DNA from: Hermatobates lingyangjiaoensis
Lineage: Eukaryota > Arthropoda > Insecta > Hemiptera > Hermatobatidae
Assembly (NCBI GenBank): GCA_026182355.1
Contig: JAPFBL010000069.1
Coordinates: 248,001-312,000 of the forward strand
Direction: 5' to 3'
Length of the DNA stretch: 64,000 bases
The notes beneath the pieces were generated by a model. The model was not told where the DNA came from, did no database searches, and saw nothing but the letters and a program-made list of their open reading frames with translations. The position numbers were made by a program, and so were the translations under genes. Below are positions 33,656-46,750 of this stretch, one piece after another; the stretch's first letter is position 1; each line of letters opens with the position of its first letter.

Positions 33656-34278
33656 ACCAACTAGCTTAAAAGAATTGAACGTAATAAAATCGAAGGTGAT
33701 ACAATGTAAAATATTTTTAACCATAGGAAAAATAGTCATAATTATACTAGTTATGGTTATAATTAAAATAGTTATTATAATTATACTGGGACTGCAATAT
33801 CAAGTTACACAAAACACTTCAAATAAGTTCTGCTTTCTCATTAAGTCAGATATTCCAAGTACATGGTTTTGGTTTTATTTACCTTTTTTTTTTTTACTAT
33901 TTGAAGCTATTAACAAGTTTATATTTTAAAAATCTACATCTTTAATAGCTTAATTCCATTATATAATTTCTATTGAGTGAAATTCTTTGGTTAATGGTCA
34001 ACCAATGTTTATTCATCCTTAGGTTTATTCTATAGCCACAAATATTAAAAATACACGTATGTTGGCTGCTTTCAGCCTCGCAGTGGCCTTTAGAATACTA
34101 ATTAAGGGACTTAGATTAGAAACAATGTGGAAACTTACACCAGCAGAATTTGAAATCGCCACTTCAAGAATGAATGCTTAACTAACAATTGTTATTATAT
34201 AATGCAATAATACTAAGAATAATATATGTATTTGTTTCTTTATAGTAAAAAAAAATTCTCTTAAAAAATACTTTGTAG

Positions 34279-34320
34279 GCTAACGTTTTGTCTATACTTC
34301 TAGACATCTTCAATACTACT
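34279..34320 (-). ncRNA. Decayed hammerhead-like motif
   Basis: Minus strand: TTGAAGA, T, GTCTA-loop-TAGAC, AAA, ACGTTAGCC. The stem II pairing survives while two core positions (C3 and G12) are mutated. Confidence 0.35.
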
Positions 34321-34678
34321 ATCACATGAAAACAACATAAGTTACATTATATATGTGGATATACATTATTACATGATCATATGTTTGGTTTGCTGAAAGG
34401 TTATTACGTTATTCAAACCAAAAATACCAGATATTAATGTATATCTGTATAAGTAATGTAAGAAATGTTTGTTCCATGTTCTGGTAATTAATTCTGTTTT
34501 AATGTAACCGGGAAAAGAACAAAAAATATATGCAGAAAGTTGTTTTTTTTTAGAACTGTTACACATTGAATTAAACCTTGTTCAAGGAAAATAGTCCAGA
34601 ATATATGTGGTGAGGCGAGAAAATAGAAATAGAAATGGAATCAGAAATAAAGAAATGTGAAGAAAGATGACGATATAT

Positions 34679-35960
34679 AATCGATATATATAAAGTTCGT
34701 TCGTTAGTTTGTTCGTTTCTTTCTTTGTTCACCCATTTTCAGTGGTGATACAGCATTCAAATTATTATAATCTTTACTTTTGTTGTGATTGGCTTTGTTG
34801 TAGTTGTATTACCTAATAAAAAATTGTATTAGGCGAGCAGGGTAGCCCAGTAGCTTGCGTACTCACCTCGACTTTCTACAATATATTTTTTTTAACAAAA
34901 TTTGGAAGAGAACCATTCATAGAAATGAAGTATTCTGTGAAACATCATTTAAGCTGTCAAAGTTTTAGGGGAAAACTGGAAATTGTTTATTTGTATAAGC
35001 TATGATTAATGCAGGGAGCTTTATATTAGTTGTTATTTAAAAGGTTTCATTAACTTTGACAAAAAACTTGCCAGCATTGCAGATATTCACTAAGCTTAAA
35101 GGAAAGCTACATATATTTTTCCTTCAACTAAAGAAGATAATGACCTTAATACATAACTTCCATTCCATTTTTTAAATGTTTTATTCATATCATAGTTTTA
35201 TTACGTATTTTGTTATTAGCATTATACTGCATTTTTAATATAAAACAACTAAAAAGGTAATCCTATATGTATTACACTTTCCGTTTTTACATCTTCTTAC
35301 ATTGTCTACATCTTTTTTGTAGTTCTACTTATTTTATATATTATTTTTTACCTGTTCTCCTTACTCATGATTTTTTGTATTTTTTTTGTTTTTAATTTAT
35401 TCATACTGTGCTTCATTTTCGATTGTGTTATACAATATTATTTATTAATATTTCCCATTAGGAGGTCAGGGTAGCCTATAATATATAATAAACTATGACA
35501 TAGAGGTTAAAAATGAATAATTTTAGAAACAAACTTGAACACAACTGTTAGATAAAATAAAAATTGTCTAAGGTAATTTTATAAAGACACATTCTTTTCA
35601 TTAATGTTATTTCATGTTGGGTAAGTAAATTGATGAATATTTTAATTTACAAGTTTTTTTGTTTTAAGTATATTTGATTGTATGTATAACTTGAATTGAT
35701 ATATTATTTATTTATGCTATAAAACAAATCTTTTTTTTACTTTTAAATGATTTTTATTTCGCTAAATATACTTTCTGTGTATATATCTTGAATCATGTTA
35801 AGAACGTTATATCAAATCTTGGGCTATGTAAGGATCTGTTTCCATGCTTTAATAACAAGAAACAGCAATTAAAATTATCCCTATCAATCGTGTTCAGTGA
35901 ATTTATTTCAATAACTATTTCTATAATTTCTCAGTGACTAAAGGGTCACGGGTAGTTGCG
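34679..35960 (-). mobile_element. Unclassified repeat element, copy 2 (inverse of 32370-33430)
   Basis: The reverse complement starts at 35955 with the same CTACCCGTG head and ends at 34679 with the ACTTTATATATA tail. Its 35575-35955 part is about 80% similar to 32370-32760. A partial SINE head (34835-34875) lies inside, so it has been hit by later insertions. Confidence 0.5.
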
Positions 35961-36510
35961 TAAATATATAAAATAAAGAATTTAAGAGCATATACAAGGA
36001 AACGAAAATAAAGCACAGTATGAATAAATTAAAAAGATGAACATAATTCATGACTAAGAAGAACAGGTAAAAAATAATGGATAAAATAGGTAGAAATGCA
36101 AAAAGGATGTGAATGTAAAGAGGTAGTTATTTTATATTAAAAATAAAAGTATAATGTTAATAACAAAATACGCAAAAAAAACTACGATTATGAGAATGAA
36201 TAAAACATTTAAAAAATGGAATGGAAGCTATCTATTAAGATCATTATCTTCTTTAGTTCATTATTTTCCTTTAAGCTTAGTGAATATCTGCAATATTGTC
36301 AGGTTTTTTTGTCAATGTTTGAAACATCATGAAATCTTTTAAATAACAATTAATATAAAACTCCCTTCATTAATCGTAACTTATAAAAATAAAATGTAAC
36401 AATTTCCTGTTTTTCTCTAAAACTTTGGCGGCTTGAATGATGTTTCATAGAATACTTCTTTCCATGATGGTGGTTCTATTCCAATTTTGTGAAAAAAAAA
36501 AGATTTTTTT
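34880..36510. repeat. Long inverted repeat, about 560-bp arms
   Basis: The left arm (about 34880-35450) is the diverged reverse complement of the right arm (about 35965-36510); matched blocks include ATTCCATTTTTTAAATGTTTTATTC, CAGTATGAATAAATTAAAAA and AAACATCATTTAAGC types. The spacer (35460-35955) is mostly the inverse copy of 32370-32760. No coding region was seen. Confidence 0.7.
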
Positions 36511-37139
36511 TATTATTAATAGTTGAATATTATTAATTAATGTTATTATTAATTTTCATTATATTATATTATTAGTAGTCGATTTTTCTAAATTCAAAAA
36601 TTTCCCTAATAGGTAGTTGGTGGTGCTTAGAAGTTCCCTGGCCCGCTAGTGTGAAGTAGTGCGCAAATAGGAAGTTTATAGTAAAGGTTACCCAGTGTCG
36701 TGATTGGCTTTAAACTGTTTTCAAGAGGAATAGTGTGAATTGTTTAAGTTTACTTTACAGGTATTTTTCCTATTAATTATTCTAATAACTGGAAAAAACT
36801 CTACATGGAATACATTTTTATTTCTTTTTTTTTTTAATTATTAATTCTTTAAGGTGTTATTAATAAGATATACCGTGAGAATTTTTGTTGGAGTGCCTTC
36901 AAAATTTTAATGTGATCAAATTTTGTGTTTGTTCAAAAACAAATTGATTTTGCTCATATAAAGATAATTCATTAATTCAGATAATTCACTCTTGTGGACT
37001 GGACCGTTCAAGGCTATACTGAAGAATGGTATTTCTGTGATGGGTTCGAAATACGGTTTCTGGAGAACTAAACACGAATGGAATTGGCTGAAATCTTTTC
37101 ATAATTTCAAACTGTGATTACAGATCATATTTTATAAGA

Positions 37140-37770
37140 GAAGTGATGTTTACGAGATGTATAAGTGAATCTGGTTGGACATTTGTCTGTTATTGGCTGG
37201 TTCAGGTGGTCACCAGTCATGGTGACATTTTGGGATACCTTCACCGGTTCAGGAGGGCCGAGGATCCCACCATTTCACATGTACTGGGGCATGTAGTCTG
37301 TATGCTGGGCCTAGGTTTCAATTGGAAATCAAGGCAGGTCATTTTGTCGCCCAGTTGTATCCTCAGGCATTCAGGGGAAGGTTCGCTGCCGCCTTCAAAG
37401 AATTTGTATACGACATTGGAAGGATAAAAATTCTCGTTTCCCTGCTCTGAAGTCCTCATGACTCTTCAGTCTCAGCCCCTAATAATCTCTTCTTCTTGTT
37501 TTTAGTTTTGTTTTATGTGTTTGATGTCTGTCGTGAATGCCCGCCTCCGCGAGGTCCACCTTGGGCACTCCGGGGATTGCTGGGGGAGTGGCCTTTTCTG
37601 TCGCTTCGCTTGCTTTCCCCGGCGTGGCTAAAGGGCACTACGTAAAAAACATCGACCTGCTCTGCTTTGTTCCATATAATGGCCGGAAGGCTAAATGGTA
37701 TATGGTAATAAATCAAAACAGGTTGGACATTTGTTGCAACACACTGCTCTGAACAAACCATTCATATCCT
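37140..37770. other. GC-rich block of unknown origin
   Basis: About 630 bp has much higher GC than its surroundings. Short open frames exist on both strands but none matches a family I recognise and none has clear splice sites. The word GGTTGGACATTTGT appears near both ends (37171 and 37721). It may be an old transposon or pseudogene fragment. Confidence 0.4.
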
Positions 37771-38709
37771 TCGTTTACCATAGCGAGTTAAAACCAGTGT
37801 GGGGTTAGGAGTAATGGCAATTACTATCAGCTGTCAATGAAAAGAGGATTACGAATGACGGCACTACTGAATGGAACACTGCTTATCGGGTACAAGACAC
37901 CAAGTAACTCTCATTTACCATACCATAAATATATATTTATTTATATTATTGACTGTTTTCGGCTCAGTTGAAAACCATTCTATTTGAATCAGTAAGTCAG
38001 TGCAGTAAGTATGGTAGTTTTATTGAACGTTTGACCCTAATGTTTAATATTACTCTTAATTTAATAATAAGTAATCCTAAAACTTAAATAAATTTCAAAA
38101 TAATGCTTAGTTCCTTGTAGAATGCTTACTACTCTTTTTTTAAAAGCTATGAAAAGATTTGGTTGTTTCATTTAATTTGGCTCTTCTATCAGACTTGATA
38201 AAGAATTAATTGTTTAGGAAGAGTACGGTGAGAGTTTGTTTGAACACAGTAAGGCCAGAGCAGGGGCGGTTGTTTTGCACTGGGCACATATCCAGAGGTG
38301 GGTGTTTCCAGGAGACAGGTTTCCAGAAGCAGGTCTAATGGAATTCGGCAGACTGTCCCATGAAGACCGCAACAATATTGCGGTTACCTTGTCCTAAACC
38401 CAAGCTCATTGGCATTCCACTTCTCTCTCCGACCAATTCGCCTTACTCGTTTAATTTCCTTGCCTTTTCATTTTAATCAAATGCATAATTTCCGCTTGAA
38501 ATATAAATATCTATATTGAGCGACCCTCGCTTATTAATAATTAATATTTAAACGCTCTTTGATCTGTGTAAAAAATACCATTCACCACTATTAACACCTT
38601 GTTAAATATAACTTAATTATTACATACCATAAGTTACATCCTTTGGTCTATCCATAACTCCACGGCTTGCTTTTACTATATTAACAATAAACTAAATCGT
38701 CAATAATGT

Positions 38710-38890
38710 ACAAAATCACAATTGAAAAGTTCAACCGTAACTAGTGCTCTTCGTCAGAGTCAAAACTGATTCTGACTCAGTATCATTTTTGACTCTGATG
38801 AGGACCGCTTTTTACAGTGGAAAGATATCTTATGATTTCTTACTGTCGATTTCTATTTCACGTGTTTATTGTGAAATCTTGTTATATAAA
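38710..38890. mobile_element. Inverted PLE termini (AGATCT family, diverged)
   Basis: The left arm (about 38720-38765, inverse) and the plus arm (38785-38890) include a hammerhead motif at 38791-38832: GACT, CTGATGA, extra G, GACCG-loop with weak stem II, GAAAGATATC. The end block TTTCACGTGTTTATTGTGAAATC is intact. Confidence 0.65.
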
Positions 38891-39212
38891 CATATATATC
38901 TTTGATTTACTGTTTTTTGTTTTTCCCAATGGCCTATATTTTCATTTAATTTTTTTTTATTTAGGTTGATAAGTGCACGTCTACTTGGACATTAGCACTG
39001 TTAATTATTTTATGTTTATTTTCTATCCTCTCTTAATGTCTCCATGATGACAGTGTTTTTCATGTGGTATGTAGTGCCTACCTACCCTTTTTTTATCAGT
39101 TTGCCATTTTTTATCTAATGGAAATCAATACTAATTCCTTTTTATCTTCTCTTTTAATCCCCTCATTTCATTTAACTGCTGTTCGAAATATCAATTGTAG
39201 TAACGGTTTTCT

Positions 39213-39460
39213 TAGGAGCCAGGTTAGCTCAGTGGTTAACGAACTCGGCTCTGAACTAGTGGGTCCATGGTTCAATACTCACTCTGGCCCTCGATTTATT
39301 CACGCGGGAGGTGAATAAATGTGAGTATGTTGTCCCTCGGAGAGAACTTAAGCGGTCGGTCCCGACCCTGTACGACTTCAGCTACAAAGTTAAAGATCAC
39401 TGCTCTAATATACATTTCAGTTAGGCAAAGTTTAGAACTTCCAATGTAGGATCACCGATC
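39213..39460 (+). mobile_element. tRNA-derived SINE
   Basis: The head GCCAGGTTAGCTCAGTGGTT has an A-box and GGTTCAATAC stands at the B-box. Then come the family body blocks: CCTCGATTTATTCACGCGGG, GTCCCTCGGAGAG, CGGTCGGTCCCGA and GTTAAAGATC. It ends without a clear tail. Confidence 0.8.
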
Positions 39461-40084
39461 AAACAAAAAGACCGTAAAGGGCTGGCGTTTTTAACTCACT
39501 AGGGAATCGGTTGAAACAAGAAAAAAAACTTTTTTAGTCTATTGCAAATCATCTTAGTTTAAAAATAAATATGCCTTTAGAAAATTCTCTGAATTTAAGT
39601 ATACACATTCAAGTAACAACTTAAATTATATTTACAAAAATCTATGCATCATTATTGTGTAAAATAACAAACAACTTTAAATGTGGTAACATACTTTATT
39701 AAAGGGAAATCTATTACTGAGTTACATCCAATTTTTCCCTAAATATAATATATTTTTTGATTTATAAGAGCAAAAATGTCTTACAAAATAAAACAGACAG
39801 AAAAAGATGATTTATATTTTATAAGAAAATTTATTATCCATATTTGAGAGAATAATTCTAAAATAAACTCTGATATTGATCTGTTTTTTTCTTGTTTACG
39901 CTTTTTTTGGCAAATTAACTCTATTAATATTGTATATGGTTACTTTAATTTCAATGTTTGAAACATTTTGTGTAACACTTTTTCTACTTCTCTATGATAT
40001 GAATTATCACAAAATATTTGGTTCATCACTAATGATCATAAAGAAAATCACTAACATGTTTCTTCTACTTATTCTTCTACTTAT

Positions 40085-40215
40085 AATGGAGAATTTCAAA
40101 AATTATGTCTCCACACAAAAAAAGAGTTTTGATATTAAACTTTTTTTGTGTGGAGATATAATTTTTGAAATTCCTAATTATGAGTAAATGCCACAGTATA
40201 ACAGATTGCACAAGT
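40085..40215. mobile_element. Short palindromic PLE relic (AAAAAGCTAAT subfamily relative)
   Basis: Inverted arms around 40141 (TCTCCACACAAAAAAAG and its complement) are followed by GAGTAAATGCCACAGTATAAC, the outer block of this subfamily. No ribozyme core remains. Confidence 0.55.
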
Positions 40216-40423
40216 AATTAATTCTTCTACTTGATTGGCTTGCTAATTTCACGTTGTAACTTATCAGTTTTTTCGATTATTCATTCATATTCCTCTTGTA
40301 TCTTCGTAAAAACTCCTATCTATTCTTTTAAATATCCCAAAAATACCAAAATTTAAGGATATCGAATATTGCTAAAATAAAATCGGAACTAGATTAATAG
40401 CCCGAATAGACCTTTGGGTTTGG

Positions 40424-40640
40424 TTGCAAACAAAGCAAACAAAGCAAAGTAACCTAAAAAATCAAAACAAACATAGCTACCAGAGCAAACAAATCAACCA
40501 AAGCAAACAAAGTAACCAAAACAAACAAAACAACCAAAGCAAACGAATCAAGCTAAGCAAACAAAGCTACCAAAGCAAACAAAACAAACAAAGTAACAAA
40601 ATACAAAGCAACCAAAGCAAACATAACAAACAAAGATTTC
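40424..40640 (+). repeat. Low-complexity AACAAAGCAAAC tract
   Basis: Imperfect repeats of AACAAAGC/AACCAAAGC over about 215 bp. The long open frame over it is only a by-product of A-rich repeats. Confidence 0.8.
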
Positions 40641-41054
40641 ACCAAAAATTAAAGGTGAACAATGGGGCTAATTGTTTTTTTTATATAAATGATGAAAACA
40701 TGTATTCTAGTGCTGTTACATGTTCAGTATCTCGGCATATTGCATTGTGATAACGGTATTTATCATCATGCAACATGAATGCTAATTTCTTTCCATTCCT
40801 CTTATTATTTTAAAAGCTTGAAATGTTGCATTTAGCATTTGCACTATTTATTCAGCATTATTCGTATGTCATGAATTTTGTATTACCGCAAAGGGAACCA
40901 TTATAATTTTACACTGTAATTGGAGTGTAGACGTGTTCGAGATTTTTTTATAATAAATAAATATTTTAGTAGTATATTTAAAAAATATTCTATTACTTAA
41001 TATAATAAACTAAAAAAAATATAAAACTATTTATGCCAGATGATAAACCTATTT

Positions 41055-41215
41055 AACTTCTCTTTATGACAATGCTATGATATAGCTGAGTGTTTAAGCC
41101 CGAACAATGCGAAAAACCCCATTTAAGTATTGTAAATCATAGTGCATTATTCCTTTATAAAATAAACTTTTGAGTACGGAGTACAGACTAAAATCTAATA
41201 GCACTGTATTATCTT
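41055..41215. repeat. Dispersed repeat, copy 2 (pair with 33495-33655)
   Basis: Direct-orientation relative of 33495-33655; followed closely by a SINE. Confidence 0.75.
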
Positions 41216-41283
41216 TGCTTATTGGTATCTTTGCTAACCCGAATGGGCCACTAACAGATAGTGTTTTCTTATTCCTTCCGAAG

Positions 41284-41609
41284 GGGGTCAGGCTGGCTCA
41301 GTGGTTACGTGCTCGCCTCTGATCTGATAGGACCGGGGTTCGATCCCTAACCTGGCCCTCGATTTATTCATGCGGGAGATGAATAAATCCGAGCACGTCG
41401 TCCCTCGGAGAAGGACGTTAAACTGTCGGTCCCGAACCTGTACCATGTCAGGTACTCGTTAAAGATCCCTACTCTAAATGCACTTGAGTTAGGCAAAATT
41501 TAGGAGCCCCACTGTAGAATCAATCTTCATTGTGTGGTATCACAAAGGGCCAATGCTCGTCCTAAGTGTGTTCCCTTGTGGAACTGCCACTGCAACCTAA
41601 CCTAACCTA
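41284..41609 (+). mobile_element. Full-length tRNA-derived SINE with CCTAA tail
   Basis: The most complete copy. It has a tRNA-like head with GGCTCAGTGG (A-box) and GGTTCGATCC (B-box), an unrelated body (CTCGATTTATTCATGCGGG, GTCGTCCCTCGGAGAAGGACG, CTTGAGTTAGGCAAAATTTAG, CTTCATTGTGTGGTATCAC) and a tail of three CCTAA-type units. It is too decayed at the cloverleaf to be a tRNA gene. Confidence 0.85.
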
Positions 41610-42685
41610 TTCCTTCCGGAACTCCTTTGTTTACTGCGACATGCCCAGTCTTTCCTTACCCTTTAGAACATCTCTTTCACTCCATCCTTTCTTAATACAA
41701 CACCACAGTTCCCATTCCACTTGTTTCAGTTTCATTGTGACTGACCAGTTGATTTTTTTTCACTTATTTATTATAATATATTGAAAATAGTTGATTCTTT
41801 AGCAAACTAGCATAGTTGCAAGTCGTAGCTGTAGCTGTCATTTGCAGTCAGACACGAAGAGTGAGTCAGCCCAGTACTATCAGTAGTCACAGGCGTGTTC
41901 TTGTCTAACCGGTTCTGAGTAGTGACTCACAAGGCCACTTGTGCTGAGTGCCATTAATGTACCACTTGATGGACCTCCTCTCTACCAACCGACCATCTGC
42001 TCTCCAAATTATAGCATAGAATTTCAGTTATCCCAGAAAAAGGTTAACCAACTACCCTCTTCACATTGAATATTCATAATAAATATTTCTGTTAAAAATA
42101 TTTAAAGATTATATAAAATATCTATCAGAAAAACTAATAGAAATGTGATTGCAGTTATTCATAACTACTTGGAAGTTTTCTATCTGTAAATTATAATATT
42201 CATGTTATTTAGTTTTCTTAAGAATTCGTCCTTTCATTGCGTCTCATAGCCTTTATATGTCAGTGAAAAAAATCAAATTTGAATTTTAATATAATTTCAG
42301 TATTTTCAAAAAACACATCAATTTATGACAAACTGACAGATCTTAAACAAAACCAGAAATAGTGGGTTTTTTTTAAAAAATATTAATTACAATTGAATTA
42401 TAAACGCCATGAAGACATATATCAGATTTCCTATTCTTGTTGTAGATCGAAAAGAACCCTTGTTCTATCTCTTCCCTTTGGTTTCCTGAAGACGTTTGAA
42501 ACTGAAAACATATTTCGTTGAATAATTGACCATATTTTGCTGAAGTAATTTGTGAAATTAATTCACCTAAATATGTTCATTTATTCAAATAAATATACAT
42601 GTATAGTGTATTGGTCGGACTTTGTATCGGTTGATGGACGCATTCACGTTTCCACTCTTTTGTTCCTTCTTCTTTTCCTTTTTAT

Positions 42686-42725
42686 CCTCTCCTGAAAACG
42701 GCAAGACAGCCGAAAAGGTTGAGAA
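42686..42725 (+). ncRNA. Hammerhead-like motif, decayed
   Basis: CTC, CTGAAAA (G8 changed to A), extra C, GGC-loop-GCC, GAA, AAGGTT, GAG. Flanking CTC/GAG pair. The mutated core G suggests an inactive relic. A second weak candidate lies at about 42486-42520 (CTGAAGA, GTTT/AAAC). Confidence 0.4.
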
Positions 42726-45149
42726 CCGTGAGTTTTAGTCTCTTTTTGTGTTGTCTAGTTGTTACTAGATTTATCTTGAAAGATAAATCAATGTATAAAC
42801 TGTACTGAGTAATTGAGGAATTGCCTTTCAATACTCTGTTTCTGATTTGTTCTTTTTTTACAAAAGATCACATATGTAATTTAAACTAACATAGAACAGA
42901 ACAATATACTACCTTGTTTAGCTAAAGTTTATAAATATTTCGAATATTTAGTTCACCTCTAGGTAAAAGTTAAGAAGAGAAGATGAAGATGGATAGGTGT
43001 AGCCACTCTGCTGAGTCATTCATATGAGATGTCATTCAAATTGAGTCTGCTTTGTTGTGTCAGACTGATAACATCGTCTCATTTCATCTTCTCATATGAT
43101 CTTCTCCTGGTTTCTAAATGTTGTTTATCATATTGATCGTGAAAATCTTTTCGCCCTGTTCTGTACTCTGTATAACTTTTAGTCGTATGATTCTGATTGG
43201 CAACTTCTTATTTTGACATATGGTCATTTAGTTTTATTTAATATATATGTAAAATATATATAATTACAAGAATTTCCAAAGTTGTTTAACATTTTTGATT
43301 AATTAAACTGGCATGAACTCCGTAAGACAGTTTTAACTTTACTGGTGAGAGAAGTGAACCATTGAATATGAACAAATTAAAAATTTCCCAAATGAATATT
43401 CTCGTATTTATTTGAAAAATAAAAGAAAATTAATATATAATTTAAAATACAAAAATGTTGGTCCAATCGTACTTCAAAAACTATAAAATTATACCACGAT
43501 TGACATAACGAAAGAATTGTCATACTAGATAGCCAGACAGCTATCTAGTCAGGGATATAGAAATTTCGTTAAACCAGTGTTTAACCTAAGCGAAAAAAAT
43601 AAATATATTCACCAGAAGTGAATGCATTATATAGAAAGAAAGTAAATAAAAAAATAACAATTCTCATAAATGTTTCACTTTGTAACTAATTGTTTTTTAT
43701 GGTATTTCTGTTCGTTATAAAATAACTCCTTTCAACGTGTGCCACCTTTTGTTGTGAGATTATTTTAATTCTGCCACAGCTCTCGTAGAATATTCTCACA
43801 TTGTTGTATTCCAGAGCTTGTGTGGTACACACAGAATTTAAATGTAAGGATTCAAAATAAATTCCGATATTTATTTAAATTTTTCATCACAGTTTAAATG
43901 TTCTTATCATTCTTTTTGTAGCATTCAAGTTCAAAAAGGATCTTTGTGTTTACTTTAGAGGTTTACCAGTTTTTTTCTCTAAACGCTAGTTCCTTTTTCT
44001 TACCATTAATTTAATTTTTTTTTATCACAACATTACCTTGGTCCCATATATTGAATAATTTTCGTTTAAATAAATATTTTCTAGTTTTTTTTCAAAAGTG
44101 ACAAAGAAAATGGTTTTTATTTTGGTTTATATACTAATAATTTCAGCTCACTAAAGTTTGGTAATAATGGTTATAAAAATTTTTTTCCTGAGAGAGAGGG
44201 TCCCATACGCGAGAAGAGTATTGTCTGGTATGAAAGTTTAATGTATTAATTAACATGAAATCATTTATTGTCTTCTTTTTCAGAGAAGAATCAGTTATTC
44301 TTGTCAAAAGATCTTAGTTTTTTAGGTAATAAAACATAAAAAGAGAATAGAAAAAATATAACTAAAAGTGGAAACAAATTCTCGCATGTCCACCAAAACT
44401 GTTTTATCTTCGCAGAGCTCCAGTCATGAAGCTCATACACATTATATGCGGTTGGGAAAGACTGGGTAAAACTGTTTCTATAGAAGAATTAAGGAAACTC
44501 ATTGGTTTTTCAGATATAGTTTTTTTCAGTTACAACATATTTCAGATTGCTGAACCCTTTCATGTATATATCTGATGTCTATTTCTTATTGCATAATGTT
44601 CAAATCATTTAAGAACAGTATTAGCTTTATGATTATTTTTGTTTTAAGAAGCAACAACCTTTCATCTGGAGAATTAAGTTAGGCTAATTAAAAACAAGCG
44701 ACCTACAGAGACTAGATCAGACCACATGCTGAACTCTACAAATAGGACTGATGTCATGCATGTGTTATCAATAACATCTGCTCTTTCTAGACGCATCAAA
44801 TACTCTGTGTCAGTGTTTGTCGGTTTTTTTGGCGAGTTGTTCCTCTTTATTTTCACCTACATATAAGCAATGAAATAAAAGGATTCCACAAATTAAATAA
44901 ACAAAATTCACAGAAAAAAACTCGTACAAAAGATCACATGAACACAATACTGTCTTTAGGCTGTGTTATCAGGTAGAAAGTAGGGTCAAAATATAGTAGT
45001 GAGTTTTTGTAATTTCCTCATGTTTTTTTTCATTCTGTGAACTTTATTCTTATATATTTGATTGAACAGTTTTATTATTTTAATTCTTTTATATTTTCTT
45101 GAGAACTTCTTCAATTTTCTGATTAAAGATTTCCAGTGGTGGGTAAGTG

Positions 45150-45460
45150 TATGAACAAGTTCATCAAAACAGAAAGGAATTGGAATATGAACAAGTATAC
45201 CAAAACACAAAGGAATTGGAATAGAAACAAGTTCACTAAAACACAAAGGAATTGGAATATGAACAAGTTCACCTAAACACAAAGGAATTGGAATATGAAC
45301 AAGTTCATGAAAACACAAAGTAATTGGAATATGAACAATTTCACCAAAACTTAAATTAATTGAAATATGAACAAGTTCACCAAACACAAAGGAATTGGAA
45401 TATGAACAAGTTCACCAAAACACAAAACAATTGGAATAGAAACAAGTTCACCAAACCTTT
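45150..45460. repeat. 36-bp minisatellite, about 8.5 copies
   Basis: The unit GAACAAGTTCACCAAAACAC plus 16 further bases is repeated with substitutions. Because the unit is 36 bp, a minus-strand frame stays open and reads a 12-residue repeat (FGELVHIPIPLC-like, seven units). There is no start context, domain or neighbour to support a real protein. Confidence 0.85.
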
Positions 45461-46499
45461 TGGTTCTGTAATATTTTGTTTTTATACATATAACCAAACT
45501 ACTTAATATACAGACTAGTTTCGGTCACCATTAACCATTTCAATGGAAAATCAAATTAAACGCAAAGTAAATATCTATTCTAAAATTAACATTTCAGAGG
45601 GATAATTCTTAATTTATATGATGTCATTTTATCATACAATCAAAATTAAACCCCGACTTTCAATTTCATTTCTCATTATAAATCAGACAATATGACAAAC
45701 TGAAATATCAGTTTTAACAAAACACCTTTGCAATCTACTCGTTATTGTACCACTAAATTATTCAAAATAATTAGAATTGTATGCTTCAAGTTTTAGAAGG
45801 GTTATGTGATTTCGAATGAAACAGTTTTCTTTGTGTTTCATTATGAGTTTCATATTTTAATCACAATTTATCATAATCATAATTATCATTATTAATTATA
45901 ATTTAATAGCCATGTTTAATAACCTTTCCATGATCTCTCTTATATTAAAATAATATTCAGAATTAAATAAAAACCAAATGTGTCTGAATTGTGCCTTATC
46001 TGCATTGACTTATTGATTTATGATCTCAAAAAAAAACAAGAAAAAAGAAAATATTTTTCTTTTATTATTCAACAACAGAAAAAACGTACATCATTCTCAG
46101 TGTTCTTGGTCCAAATCCCTTAACACACTTAATACACTTAGTTCTTTCTTTGTGTTTCCCAGATTTGGTATCAGAACGTAGAATAATATAATTAGTAAAT
46201 GTTGATACTATAAAAATAAAGTAATACATTTTTCAACAACTTTTTTTGTTTTTTAACCTTTTTTTTTAGTTTTTCGTTTAATTAAGATAAATCAATTGTA
46301 ATTCTGAAACTAATTTGTTATTCTATTTCAATGATATAGTCAATTATATTTATAGAAAACTAAATGAATTATCTTATCTTTACTTGGTTTGATGCAATTA
46401 GTATAATTATGTAAAAATTATATCGACGTGCTCACATTAATAAGATATAAGGTATCAAAAAATTAACTCGGATATAAATTCTTTACCTGAGCAATCCGT

Positions 46500-46750
46500 T
46501 ATAGTGTAGTATTTATGGGGAATTTCAAAAGTTATGACTCTACATAAAATAGTTTTATTTCAAAATTAACACGCGTTTCGAACACTAAGTGTACTTCTTC
46601 AGGTTTCAATCTGTACTGTTGGGATAACATACTCAACAGTGCAGATGTAAACCTGAAGAAGAACACTAAGTGTTCAAAACGTGTTGTTAGTTTTGGCAGA
46701 AAACTTTTTATATAGAGATGTAATTTACTGATTCAAACAGTTACAGAGAA
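46500..46750. mobile_element. Inverted PLE relic (ACGCGT subfamily)
   Basis: The arms (about 46530-46625 and 46637-46735) carry hammerhead-like motifs on opposite strands. The minus-strand one (46569-46612) reads CTGAAGA, A, a GNACACT/AGTGTTC stem, GAA, ACGCGT, G. The plus one (46651-46684) has GAAA changed to AAAA. Confidence 0.65.

Noticed and set aside
39213..39300. Possible tRNA genes at the SINE heads (also 41284, 53593, inverse at 47940-48020)
   Set aside because: A- and B-boxes are present but the cloverleaf is decayed and each is followed by the same SINE body, so they are retroposons.
40424..40750. 108-codon Gln/Asn/Lys/Ser-rich frame
   Set aside because: It is low-complexity repeat sequence with no further support.
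44986..45387. 133-codon minus-strand frame with 12-residue repeats as a real protein
   Set aside because: Best explained by the 36-bp minisatellite; no start context or partner exons.
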